Source of the DNA: CALDTK01 sp965215115
GTDB lineage: Bacteria; Bacteroidota; Bacteroidia; Chitinophagales; Saprospiraceae
NCBI GenBank assembly: GCA_965215115.1
Contig: OZ244050.1
Span: 2,852,001-2,916,000 of the forward strand
Direction: 5' to 3'
Length of the DNA stretch: 64,000 nucleotides
A program made the translations under genes and the position numbers. Shown here in pieces: positions 49,938-57,610 of this stretch. Every line of letters starts with the position of its first letter. Position 1 is the stretch's first letter. The notes beneath the pieces are model-generated. The model ran no database searches, was not told where the DNA came from, and worked only from the letters and a program-made list of their open reading frames with translations.

Positions 49938-51452
49938 ATGACAATGTCGATGCCTATGTATCCCTACCCAGGGTGCGCCGCAGCCCCCGGTCGCGCGCGA
50001 CTGTATCTCCTCGCATTCGTCGTTGCTGCCGCGGTGGCCGGGTGTGCCACTCAGGCGAAGCCATCTGCGTCGGCATCTCCGTCGACGGCGAGCCCGGCGG
50101 ACGAGCGCCCGAACATCATCTTCCTCCTCGCCGACGACCTCCGCTACGACTTCGTCGGCTACGCCGGGAATACCATCGTGCGTACGCCGGCTATTGACGC
50201 ACTGGCGGCCCGCGGGACGCGCTTCGACTCCGCGTACGTGACGACCGCAATTTGCTCTGTGAGTCGCGCGAGCATCCTCAGTGGGCAGTACGGGCGGCGA
50301 CACGGGCTCTGGGGCTTCGGTAAGGGCTTCTCGGAGGCGGCTTTCGCCAAAACCTACCCCGCGCAGTTGCGAGCGGCCGGTTACTTCACGGGCTTCATCG
50401 GGAAGTGGGGCGTCGGGCCGATCGAGCCCGTACGCGAGGGCTTCGACTTCTGGCGGGGTTTCGACGGGCAGGGCACGTACCACCACGCCCGCGCCGACGG
50501 GGAGTACGTGCACCTCACGCGGCTCATCGGCGAGCAGATCGATACTTTTCTGGCGGCGAGCGCGCGGGCGGGTGCGGGGCGGCCCTGGCAGCTGTCGGTG
50601 AGTTTCAAGGCGCCCCACGTCCAGGACGGCGGCGCGACGCCGGCGGCGCAGTTCGCCAATGACCCTGCCTACGACACGGTTTTTGCGAAAGCTGACTGGC
50701 CAAAGGCCGTCGCCGCCGACACGGCTTACTTCGCGGCCTTCCCGCCGGCGCACTTCGGGGAGGGTAGCGAGGCCCGGAAGCGCTGGCGGACCCGCTTCGC
50801 CTCCGCGGCCGACCGGCGCGAGAGCATCACGCGCTACGCGCGACTCGTGTACGGTATAGACCAGGTGGTGGGGCGGCTCGTGGCCGAGCTCGAGCGCCGC
50901 GGCGAGGCCGGCAACACCGTCATCGTGTTTACGAGCGACCACGGTTTCTACCTCGGGGAGTACGGCTTCGCGGGCAAGTGGTACGGCTCGGAGCCGGCGA
51001 TCAGAATCCCGCTCGTGGTGTACGACCCGCGGCGAGCGCCGGCGCGCAACTCCGCCTACGCCCTCAACGTCGACCTCGCGCCGACGATGTTGGACCTGGC
51101 GGGCGTACGGGTCCCGGCGGAGATGCAGGGCCGTTCGCTCGTGCCGCTGTTGGGTACGGACGAGCGTCCGGCGGACTGGCGCGGGGAGTTCGCCTACGAG
51201 CACCTCTGGCCCGAGAGCGCGTACGTGGGCTACCCGATCCCGAGCACGGAGGGGCTCGTCGGCACCGGGGCGAAGTACATGCGGTACTTCCGCGGGGCGG
51301 ACTACGACCCCGGGCGGCTGCTGTTCGAGGAGTTGTACGACCGGCGCGGCGACGGCGACGAGGTAGACAATCGCGCGGGTGGAGCGGCGGCGGGGGTGGA
51401 GGTGGCGCGCTACCGCGCGCGGACGACGGCCGTGCTGGAGGGCTTGCGGTAG
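49938..51452 (+). CDS. Sulfatase lipoprotein (S1 family)
   Basis: A 504-residue sulfatase with a lipoprotein signal (LLAFVVAAAVAGC). It is clearly paralogous to the sulfatase at 38927: NIIFLLADDLRYDFVGY, AICSVSRASILSGQYG (again C-S-V-S-R), FAKTYPAQLRAAGY, FKAPHVQDG, FTSDHGFYLGEYGFAGKWY, FAYEHLWPE. The likely role is desulfation of the glycan bound by the neighbouring SusCD system at the cell surface. ATG 49938 starts the signal; the frame is open to 49875. Antisense mini-hairpin at 50339 sits at the same protein position as the copy in the other sulfatase. The stop codon is inside a 20-bp hairpin arm. Confidence 0.9.
   Translation: MTMSMPMYPYPGCAAAPGRARLYLLAFVVAAAVAGCATQAKPSASASPSTASPADERPNIIFLLADDLRYDFVGYAGNTIVRTPAIDALAARGTRFDSAYVTTAICSVSRASILSGQYGRRHGLWGFGKGFSEAAFAKTYPAQLRAAGYFTGFIGKWGVGPIEPVREGFDFWRGFDGQGTYHHARADGEYVHLTRLIGEQIDTFLAASARAGAGRPWQLSVSFKAPHVQDGGATPAAQFANDPAYDTVFAKADWPKAVAADTAYFAAFPPAHFGEGSEARKRWRTRFASAADRRESITRYARLVYGIDQVVGRLVAELERRGEAGNTVIVFTSDHGFYLGEYGFAGKWYGSEPAIRIPLVVYDPRRAPARNSAYALNVDLAPTMLDLAGVRVPAEMQGRSLVPLLGTDERPADWRGEFAYEHLWPESAYVGYPIPSTEGLVGTGAKYMRYFRGADYDPGRLLFEELYDRRGDGDEVDNRAGGAAAGVEVARYRARTTAVLEGLR
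50339..50352 (-). repeat. Mini-hairpin, canonical 14-mer
   Basis: Antisense in the second sulfatase; codes for AFAKT. Confidence 0.9.
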
Positions 51453-51514
51453 GCGGGGGCGGCGGTTCGACGCGCTCTGCGCGCAACCGGCCCGGCCTAT
51501 CGCAAGCCCTCCAG
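51435..51514. repeat. Long hairpin spanning the sulfatase stop
   Basis: Arms 51435-51454 and 51495-51514 pair over 20 bases with one mismatch. The loop holds a further stem (GCGCGCAACCGG region). The sulfatase TAG lies in the left arm. The loop is the inverted counterpart of the loop in the hairpin at 51631-51710. A bidirectional terminator or REP-like unit is possible. Confidence 0.65.
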
Positions 51515-51630
51515 CGCCAGCCGTCCCCTCGACGCAATTCCATTGCGCCGTCCGGGTATTGCGCCATTCGGAAATTCTGCCATTTCGCCACGGCCCGCCG
51601 CGGCCCGCCACGGCCCGCCGCGGCGTACGG

Positions 51631-51710
51631 GGGCTTGCGGTAGGCGGGGCGGGGCCGGTTGCGCGCGGAGCGCGTCGAACCGCCGGCCCCGCCCCGCCTG
51701 CCGCAAGCCC
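51631..51710. repeat. Second hairpin, inverted relative to the one at 51435
   Basis: Arms 51631-51658 and 51683-51710 pair over 28 bases with one mismatch. It lies just beyond the stop of the TlpA-like gene on the other strand. Between the two hairpins is a GCCCGCC-rich spacer with no gene. Confidence 0.65.
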
Positions 51711-51724
51711 TCACCGCTCCCCCC

Positions 51725-53083
51725 TCATTCCGCCGCCACCAGCTCCGCGACTTTCGCGCGCAGGGCCTCGCCGCGGAGGTTCCTCGCCACGATCTTCCCG
51801 TTGCGATCCAGCAGGAAAGTAGCGGGGATGGAATTCACCCCGTACTGCTGCGCGGCGGCATTCGTCCACCCGCGCAGATCGGACACGTGCGTCCACGTTA
51901 GGCCGTCCTTCTCGACGGCGCCGGCCCAGGCGGCCTGCGTCTTGTCGAGGCTCACCCCGAGAATCTCGAAGCCCTGGTTCTTGAACTCGTTGTAGGTCGC
52001 CACGACGTTCGGGTTCTCGCGGCGGCAGGGCCCGCACCAGCTCGCCCAGAAGTCGATGAGCAGCACCTTCCCGCGGAAATCCTGCGGACCGGCCTCGCCG
52101 GAGCCGTCGAGCAAGGCCTGCGTGAATTCGGGGGCGGGCTTCTCGCCACTGAAGGCGGAGAGCCGCGAGACCTCGGCGTTGAGGATCTCGGCGGCCTCGG
52201 GCTCCTCGGCGCCGTAGCGCGTGAGGTACTCCTTCGCGAACGTGAGCGCGATGGGGCTCTGGGTCTGGCGCGCCGTCGCGATCACGCCCCCGAGGGCCAT
52301 CTTGTGGGTGGCGGGGTAGTTGACGGCCAGGGCGAGGTAGCCGCTCAGGTACTCGGCAGCCGCCTCGGCGGGCAGGCCGCTCTGGAGCAAGATCCCGGTC
52401 ACCTCCCGGAAGCTCTCGAAGACCCAGGGGTTGCCGGCGAAACTGGTTTTGGAGAAATCCGCATACTGAAACCGCTCGTTGGCGAAGTAGTCCAGCTCCG
52501 AGGAGTAGCCCTTCTGCGTGTTGGCGAAGCTCGTGTACAGGTCCGCCGCCCACACGGCCGCCTGGAAGCCGTCGGCCTGCTGGTCGAGCGCCTCGAGTCG
52601 CCTGACGCGCTTCTCGTCGTTGGCCTTGAGGTCGGCCTGCGCCTGGGCGTAGGCCGGCGAGTTGACGGGCGCGAGGCCGAGGGCCTGCGTGAGCTTCGCG
52701 CTCTCGGCCTTGAGTTCGGCCATCTCGGCCTTGAGGGCGTTGTAGTCGTCGTTGCTCTTCGAACCCGTGATGACGGCCTGCGCGAGCGCCTTACAGTTGC
52801 CGCTGATCGCGAAGCTCTCCTCGCCGTCGAGCACGACCGGGATCTGCCCGCCGGACTCGGGGCCGATGTAGACCACCGTGGTTTGCTCGACGTCGTTCGG
52901 GAACGTAAGCGTACCGTTATCGCCGGTGAGCTGTGCGACCTTCGTGAAGTTGACGCCGTTGAAGGCGAAGCGGTAGACCGGTTCGGGGCAGTTGGGCACC
53001 CGAACCGTTACCGTCTGGGCGACGAGGGCCGCCGTGGAAGACGTCGCGAGCGCAAGGCCGAGTAGAGAGCTAGTGAGGCGCAT
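51725..53083 (-). CDS. Secreted TlpA-like thioredoxin-fold disulfide reductase
   Basis: A 452-residue protein. ATG 53083 gives signal MRLTSSLLGLALATSSTAALVAQ. An N-terminal beta-rich part (DUF4369-like, to about residue 110) is followed by a helical, partly coiled middle (ALKAEMAELKAESAKL). The C-terminal AhpC/TSA-thioredoxin domain has VLLIDFWASWCGPCRRENP with the CxxC pair and the cis-proline region NSIPATFLLDRNGKIV. Such proteins reduce disulfides in the periplasm, often for cytochrome maturation or stress. A GGA/TCC mini-hairpin at 52447 (antisense, DFSKT) lies in the middle region. Confidence 0.88.
   Translation of the reverse strand: MRLTSSLLGLALATSSTAALVAQTVTVRVPNCPEPVYRFAFNGVNFTKVAQLTGDNGTLTFPNDVEQTTVVYIGPESGGQIPVVLDGEESFAISGNCKALAQAVITGSKSNDDYNALKAEMAELKAESAKLTQALGLAPVNSPAYAQAQADLKANDEKRVRRLEALDQQADGFQAAVWAADLYTSFANTQKGYSSELDYFANERFQYADFSKTSFAGNPWVFESFREVTGILLQSGLPAEAAAEYLSGYLALAVNYPATHKMALGGVIATARQTQSPIALTFAKEYLTRYGAEEPEAAEILNAEVSRLSAFSGEKPAPEFTQALLDGSGEAGPQDFRGKVLLIDFWASWCGPCRRENPNVVATYNEFKNQGFEILGVSLDKTQAAWAGAVEKDGLTWTHVSDLRGWTNAAAQQYGVNSIPATFLLDRNGKIVARNLRGEALRAKVAELVAAE
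52447..52460 (+). repeat. Mini-hairpin, GGA/TCC stem, GAAA loop
   Basis: Antisense in the TlpA-like gene; codes for DFSKT. Confidence 0.75.
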
Positions 53084-53296
53084 AGGCACAATTACGGTAA
53101 AGGCCTGGGCTAAGTTGTGCGGCTTTCGCCAAAACCCGCCCCCCGGAGTTCATAACGAAGCTATAATAAGGCCCCCCGACCCCGGTTACAGCCGTAATTT
53201 ACGTGTTCGGGATCGATACCTTTCGCGCTTCCCGACGTTAGCCATACGAACGCCGCCGCGCCCGAACACCCCGCACCCCCAATCCCGCCCCCATCC
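53084..53296. other. Divergent intergenic region with a mini-hairpin copy
   Basis: This 213-base region separates the divergent TlpA-like and desaturase genes and must contain both promoters. It has an exact mini-hairpin (53122-53135), an AT-rich GAAGCTATAATAAGG tract at about 53156-53170, and GGTTACAGCC shortly after. The latter faintly recalls the ends of the TIR element but is not a copy. Confidence 0.45.
53122..53135 (-). repeat. Mini-hairpin, canonical 14-mer
   Basis: Non-coding, 38 bases upstream of the TlpA-like start in the divergent gap. Confidence 0.9.
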
Positions 53297-54349
53297 ATGA
53301 CCAAGCTTACCGTCCCCTTCCCCCAGATCAACGAAGCGATGATCAAGCAGGAGCTCGCCGACTGGAAGAAGATCGTGGCCAAGTACCAGCGGCCCGACTC
53401 CCGCAAGGCGATCTGGCAAATGGTCAACACCTTCGGGCCTTTCCTCGGGCTCTGGGTCGCGATGTACTTCGCGCTCGACTACAGCCTCACGCTGACGCTC
53501 GGCCTCGGGGTCCTCAACGCGTTCTTCCTCGTGCGCATCTTCATCATCCAGCACGACTGCGGCCACTTCTCCTTTCTGAAGAGCCGCAAGGCCAACGATA
53601 TCATCGGCTGGGCCTGCTCCTTCTTCAGCACCATTCCGTATAGCTACTGGAGCCGCGTGCACTCGTATCACCACGGCCACACCGGGCAGCTCGAGCACCG
53701 CGACATCGGCGACATCGACTTCCGGACCGTCGGCGAGTACCAGGCCATGAGTCGGTGGGAGCGCCTCAGGTACCGCATCTTCCGCAACCCCTTCGTGACC
53801 TTCGGCATCGTGCCGGCGATCTACTTCGGGATCGTCCTGCGCCTGCCGCGCATCAGTTTCCCCGGGTGGAAGCCGGTCCACGTCAAGCAGCACATCAATA
53901 ACGTCGCCCTGTTGGTGGTGTACGTACTCTTGGCGTCCATCCTCGGCTGGCGTCACTTCCTCGTGATCCAGGGTTCGATCGTGCTCTTCTTCGGGACGAT
54001 CGCCTTCTGGTTTTTCTACGTCCAGCACCAGCACGAGGAGACCTACATGCGGTGGACCGAGCGCTGGGACTACCTCCTGGCCGCCATCCGCGGGGCTACC
54101 TTCTACAAGCTCCCGAAGGTGTTCCACTTCTTGACCGGCAACATCGGCTACCACCACATCCACCACCTGTCCTCGCGGATCCCGAACTACCACCTCGCCC
54201 GCTGCGCCGAGGAGAACCCGATCCTCCAGAAGTACGTCACGAAGGTCACCTTCTGGCAGTCGCTCCCGATGATGTTCAACAAGCTCTTCGACGAGGACAC
54301 GAACCGGATGATCAGCTTCCGGGAGTACCGCAAGCGCTGGGGGGACTAG
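53297..54349 (+). CDS. Membrane fatty acid desaturase
   Basis: A 350-residue integral membrane desaturase with the three histidine boxes that bind the di-iron centre: QHDCGHFSF near residue 76, SYHHGHTG near 118, and YHHIHHLS near 290. Hydrophobic spans lie between the boxes. It introduces a double bond into membrane fatty acids, helping membrane fluidity. The electron donor is not encoded nearby. No mini-hairpin copy was seen. It is divergent from the TlpA-like gene and convergent with the DUF421 gene. Confidence 0.92.
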   Translation: MTKLTVPFPQINEAMIKQELADWKKIVAKYQRPDSRKAIWQMVNTFGPFLGLWVAMYFALDYSLTLTLGLGVLNAFFLVRIFIIQHDCGHFSFLKSRKANDIIGWACSFFSTIPYSYWSRVHSYHHGHTGQLEHRDIGDIDFRTVGEYQAMSRWERLRYRIFRNPFVTFGIVPAIYFGIVLRLPRISFPGWKPVHVKQHINNVALLVVYVLLASILGWRHFLVIQGSIVLFFGTIAFWFFYVQHQHEETYMRWTERWDYLLAAIRGATFYKLPKVFHFLTGNIGYHHIHHLSSRIPNYHLARCAEENPILQKYVTKVTFWQSLPMMFNKLFDEDTNRMISFREYRKRWGD

Positions 54350-54427
54350 GCGTCGATTGGCTCGCTTTGCGAGTGACGCCGCGCTGGGATCACGGGTACA
54401 CTCGCGGAGCAGGCCAAACGTGCCCCC

Positions 54428-54991
54428 TCAAGCCACGTCGAATACCTCGGGTGCCGTATTGCGGCCTTTCGGCAAAACGTCCTCCCCGCCGTACCTGAAG
54501 ACGCTGATCTCGCCACTGCGCTCGAACCACGCCAGGCGCACCTCGGCGAGGTCTTCGATGTCGCGCAGGCGCAGGAGCGCCAGCACCTCGTCCTCCCGCA
54601 TGCGGGCCTGGCGCACGGCCTCGTCGACGAGGGTGCCGTCCCGGACGATGAGGAGGGGTTTGCCGTCCATGAAGTCGTTGAAGCCGGCGCTCCGGCGCTG
54701 CCAGTTAGCCATCACGCGACTCAGCCCCACGATCACCGTCACGACGAGGCAAGCGTACGTAAGGGGGATCTCCGGGTAGAACATCGAGTCCCCGACCGCC
54801 GAGCCGAGCGCGATGATCACGACGTTCTCGAGGGGCGACAGGTACGCCGAGCCGCGTTTGCCCATGAGCCGGACCATGAGCACGGAGTACGTGTAGACGA
54901 ATACGACGCGGAAGACGATCTCGGCGTAGAACAAGACGGGCTCGTCGCCGACGAAGATGCGGTGCCAGTCGAAGGGGGTAGCGGGTTCCAT
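54428..54991 (-). CDS. DUF421/YetF-family membrane protein
   Basis: A 187-residue protein with two to three N-terminal membrane spans (IVFRVVFVYTYSVLMV; VVIIALGSAVGDSMF; YACLVVTVIVGLSRV) and a soluble C-terminal domain. The marker sequences are LMGKRGSAYLSPLENVVIIALG and KPLLIVRDGTLVDEAVRQARM, typical of the DUF421 (YetF) family. The precise function of the family is not established; it is often linked to stress responses. A GCC/GGC mini-hairpin in sense orientation encodes VLPKG at the C-terminus (54464). Confidence 0.88.
   Translation of the reverse strand: MEPATPFDWHRIFVGDEPVLFYAEIVFRVVFVYTYSVLMVRLMGKRGSAYLSPLENVVIIALGSAVGDSMFYPEIPLTYACLVVTVIVGLSRVMANWQRRSAGFNDFMDGKPLLIVRDGTLVDEAVRQARMREDEVLALLRLRDIEDLAEVRLAWFERSGEISVFRYGGEDVLPKGRNTAPEVFDVA
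54464..54477 (-). repeat. Mini-hairpin, GCC/GGC stem, GAAA loop
   Basis: Sense near the 3' end of the DUF421 gene; codes for VLPKG. Confidence 0.85.
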
Positions 54992-55061
54992 CGTGTGTTT
55001 TGAAGGTTTGCGGGGGGAGTTTAATCGTCTCGGGACAAAGGCCTACTATCCTCTGGGCTCC

Positions 55062-55340
55062 CTACCGCTTCGCAATCCGATTCCCGCTGATGCTGCGCTG
55101 CCGATCGCTCTTGAACCGGCCCAACGTGTTTTGCCGCAAGGCCCGATGCTTCGTCGATCGACCCTGCACGCGCCTGCGCCACATCTGGAAGGAGCTCGCC
55201 TTCATCTCGCGGCGCATCAGGGAGATGACGTCCGCTTCCGCCAGGCCGAATTGCGCTTCGATGGCGCCGAAGGGCGTGCGGTCCTCCCAGGCCATCTCGA
55301 TGACGCGGTCTACGTCGCGCTCGTCTAGTCCTTTGCTCAT
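55062..55340 (-). CDS. TIGR03643-family small protein
   Basis: A 92-residue protein reading DVDRVIEMAWEDRTPFGAIE, QFGLAEADVISLMRREM, and SSFQMWRRRVQGRSTKH. This is the pattern of the TIGR03643/DUF2805 family, common in Bacteroidota and in marine proteobacteria, with a predicted helix-turn-helix-like N-terminal half. Function is unknown. It ends 8 bases upstream of where the DinB gene's coding region stops on the same strand, so they may be co-transcribed with DinB first. A GCAA-loop mini-hairpin at 55129 encodes ALRQN in antisense. Confidence 0.85.
   Translation of the reverse strand: MSKGLDERDVDRVIEMAWEDRTPFGAIEAQFGLAEADVISLMRREMKASSFQMWRRRVQGRSTKHRALRQNTLGRFKSDRQRSISGNRIAKR
55129..55142 (+). 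repeat. Mini-hairpin, GCC/GGC stem, GCAA loop
   Basis: Antisense in the TIGR03643 gene; codes for ALRQN. Confidence 0.8.
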
Positions 55341-55347
55341 ACCCGGG

Positions 55348-55869
55348 TCAACGTCGCGTGGCCTCGACTTGTAGGCGGTGGCGCTCGCCGTGGATGGCGG
55401 TGAGGTAGAGCCACTCGAGCATCGTCATGCGCCCGAACATTGGGTGGGTCCACCCGAGTACGACGAGCCCTGGGTCGTCGGCGAAGTCGACGGCGCTGAG
55501 GATGTCGGCGCGCTGGTCGACGAACTCGTCGAGCTGGAGCGTGGGGCTGTACTTGAGTTCGGGCGTGGGGTGCAACCGGGTCGGGGCCGGCAGCGGGACG
55601 GTGGTCGCCTTAAAGTTCGCGTCGATGAACGCGCACTTCTCGTCGGCCGGGCGCTCGGTGGCCTCGAAGCCTTCGGCCGGGCCGGTGAGGAGGAGCAAGG
55701 TCCCGCGCTCGGCCTTGGTCAGGTGCTCGACCATCTGTCCGGGCGACCACTTGCCCTCGGCCACGGGCGTATTGTAGGTCACTTTATCGAAGGCGGAGAA
55801 GGTGTCGATGAACTCCTCGAGGTAGCGGTCGTAGGCCTGGGTGTACTCGGCGAGCGGGCGGGTCGTCAT
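55348..55869 (-). CDS. DinB-family protein
   Basis: A 173-residue four-helix-bundle protein with KWSPGQMVEHLTKAERG (first metal-site histidine), an F-D...N-A region, and MTMLEWLYLTAIHGERHRLQ, whose H-x-x-R-H closes the three-histidine site of the DinB/YfiT superfamily. Members bind nickel or zinc and many act as thiol-dependent transferases; this one's substrate is unknown. It lies 8 bases upstream of the TIGR03643 gene on the same strand. Confidence 0.85.
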   Translation of the reverse strand: MTTRPLAEYTQAYDRYLEEFIDTFSAFDKVTYNTPVAEGKWSPGQMVEHLTKAERGTLLLLTGPAEGFEATERPADEKCAFIDANFKATTVPLPAPTRLHPTPELKYSPTLQLDEFVDQRADILSAVDFADDPGLVVLGWTHPMFGRMTMLEWLYLTAIHGERHRLQVEATRR

Positions 55870-55996
55870 GTGGCGAAGTTAGGCGTTCGGCAATACGGGC
55901 GACATATGATCGTAGTTACTATGTTTCGCTTTGCAAACAGCGTAGGCTGCCTCCTGAGCCGCCCCAGAATGATTGCCGTTACAGTCTTTCGTCCCC

Positions 55997-56671
55997 ATGA
56001 TTCTCCGCGTCTACAAGCTCATCCTCCTCCCGGAACAAGTTGGCCCCCTCCTCGTCGCCTTCCGCGACGCCCTCGCGCGGCTGTTCCGCGGCTGCCACGG
56101 CAACCGCGGGACCTACCTGTTCGAAGACCAGAGCAACCCGCACCAGTACTTCATCCTCTCGTACTGGGACGACCTGGCGTGCCTCACCGCGGCGCTCGCG
56201 CACGAGGACTACGCCGAGCTCCGCTCGCGCCTGCACGCGGTCCTCGTCGAGCGCCACCGCGCCTACCACCTCGAGCGTACGCGCCACGACCGACAGCCCT
56301 TCCTGCCCATCGACCCCGTCAGTGGCGCGGCGCGACTCGTGCTCGTGGTCGAGCCCCCGAGTGAGTTGGGTGTGCTCGCGGAGCTCTTCGACCGCTTCGC
56401 CGATGCGCACGCCCGTGACCAGCCGGGGTGCCGCTGCATCGACCTGTTCCGCCAGAGCGACTCCCCCAACCGCGTCTGGGTGTTCGGGTTGTACAAAACC
56501 CGCGAGGACCTAAATGCCTGGCTCCACCACCCGCTCATCTTCGCGGTCCGCGAGGATGCGCAGGCCCTGAGCTACGAGCGGATGGAGTCGTGGAACATGC
56601 AGCTCCGCATCGATGACCCGCGCTACCCCCTCAGTGCCGTCTCCGGGGCCACGGAGGCGCGGCCGTCGTGA
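55997..56671 (+). CDS. Tandem ABM-like (dimeric alpha/beta-barrel) protein
   Basis: A 224-residue cytosolic protein with two similar halves. Each has a strand-helix-strand layout with an aromatic end: RVYKLILLPEQVGPLLVAF, FILSYWDDLACLTAAL and ARLVLVVEPPSELGVLAELF, VWVFGLYKTREDLNAWL. This resembles a duplicated antibiotic-biosynthesis-monooxygenase or stress-responsive A/B barrel fold, in which YWD/LYK-x-x-x-D-x-x-x-W is a typical strand-helix joint. Activity is unknown. ATG 55997 is chosen. It is followed after 19 bases by the GluQ-RS-like gene, so they may share a transcript. Confidence 0.6.
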   Translation: MILRVYKLILLPEQVGPLLVAFRDALARLFRGCHGNRGTYLFEDQSNPHQYFILSYWDDLACLTAALAHEDYAELRSRLHAVLVERHRAYHLERTRHDRQPFLPIDPVSGAARLVLVVEPPSELGVLAELFDRFADAHARDQPGCRCIDLFRQSDSPNRVWVFGLYKTREDLNAWLHHPLIFAVREDAQALSYERMESWNMQLRIDDPRYPLSAVSGATEARPS

Positions 56672-56690
56672 TAGACGCTAACCTTGCCGC

Positions 56691-57557
56691 ATGTCCGCGA
56701 CCTTTCGCCTCGCCCCGACGCCCTCCGGCTACCTCCACCTCGGCAACGGCGTCAACTTCGTCCTCACCGCGGCACTCGCGCAGTCCAGGGGCGCCAGGCT
56801 CCTGCTGCGCATCGACGACCTGGACCAGGCGCGCGTGCGGCCGGGCTACGTGCGCGACATCGACGAGACGATTCGGTGGCTGCTGCCCGACCTGGCTACG
56901 GGACTGCTCGCCGAGCCGATCTACCAGTCCAGAAGGGTGCGGCGCTACGCGGCGGTGCTGGAGGGCTTACGCCAAAACGACCTCGTCTTCGCGTGCTCGT
57001 GTTCCCGCAAACAGCTCGCCGCCGCACAGAAGCGCGGCGGCCGCGAAAACGTCGACATCAACGTCTACCCGGGGACCTGCGCGGGGGCCAAGCTCGAGCT
57101 CGACGCCCCGAACACCGTCTGGCGGATGCGCGACTCGGGCACCGTCGTGCGGCAACGCAACGGCCGGGTGAGCTACCAGCTGGCCAGCCTCACGGATGAC
57201 GTCGACCACGACGTCACGCACCTCGTGCGCGGCGAGGACTTGCGCACCTCGACGGCGATGCAGTCGGTTTTGGCGAAAGCCCTCCGGCCCGAACGCCTGC
57301 CCACCGTCCCCGGGGACTGGCCTACCTTCGGCGCCTTCCTCGACGTACGCGCCTGGCACCACCCCCTGCTCCTCGACGACGACGGACGAAAGCTGAGCAA
57401 GTCCGACGGTGCCCAGAGCCTGCGGGCCATGCGTGCCGCGGGAGCTGCCCCAGCGGTAGTTTTGGCGAAAGCCGCTCAACTACTCGGCGCCCCGCCCGTC
57501 GAAAGCTTTGACGAGCTCACGTCGTTAATATCGGCAGGCGTACCTACTTCATGGTAG
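56691..57557 (+). CDS. gluQ: Glutamyl-queuosine tRNA(Asp) synthetase-like protein
   Basis: A 288-residue class I aminoacyl-tRNA synthetase catalytic core without an anticodon-binding domain. It shows RLAPTPSGYLHLGN (HIGH-type), CSCSRKQ and YPGTC as probable zinc ligands, THLVRGEDLRTSTAMQ, and KLSKSDG (KMSKS-type). Size and missing C-terminal domain fit GluQ-RS (YadB), which attaches glutamate to queuosine in tRNA-Asp. Mini-hairpin copies: 56964 (antisense, GLRQN), 57268 and 57460 (both sense, VLAKA). The 3' end lies just before the DPP11-like gene, whose longest frame would overlap it by 7 bases. Confidence 0.85.
   Translation: MSATFRLAPTPSGYLHLGNGVNFVLTAALAQSRGARLLLRIDDLDQARVRPGYVRDIDETIRWLLPDLATGLLAEPIYQSRRVRRYAAVLEGLRQNDLVFACSCSRKQLAAAQKRGGRENVDINVYPGTCAGAKLELDAPNTVWRMRDSGTVVRQRNGRVSYQLASLTDDVDHDVTHLVRGEDLRTSTAMQSVLAKALRPERLPTVPGDWPTFGAFLDVRAWHHPLLLDDDGRKLSKSDGAQSLRAMRAAGAAPAVVLAKAAQLLGAPPVESFDELTSLISAGVPTSW
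56964..56977 (-). repeat. Mini-hairpin, GGC/GCC stem, GTAA loop
   Basis: Antisense in the GluQ-RS-like gene; codes for GLRQN. Confidence 0.8.
57268..57281 (+). repeat. Mini-hairpin, canonical 14-mer
   Basis: Sense in the GluQ-RS-like gene; codes for VLAKA. Confidence 0.9.
57460..57473 (+). repeat. Mini-hairpin, canonical 14-mer
   Basis: Sense near the 3' end of the GluQ-RS-like gene; codes for VLAKA. Confidence 0.9.
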
Positions 57558-57610
57558 GACGCGTACACAACTTTACCCCCAATCCCCCGTCCGACAACCC
57601 GTCTGCGTCT

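Noticed and set aside
53166..53190. Third copy or solo end of the TIR element (AATAAGG...GGTTAC)
   Set aside because: Only the outer bases agree and the central run is reversed in composition; no internal part of the element is present.
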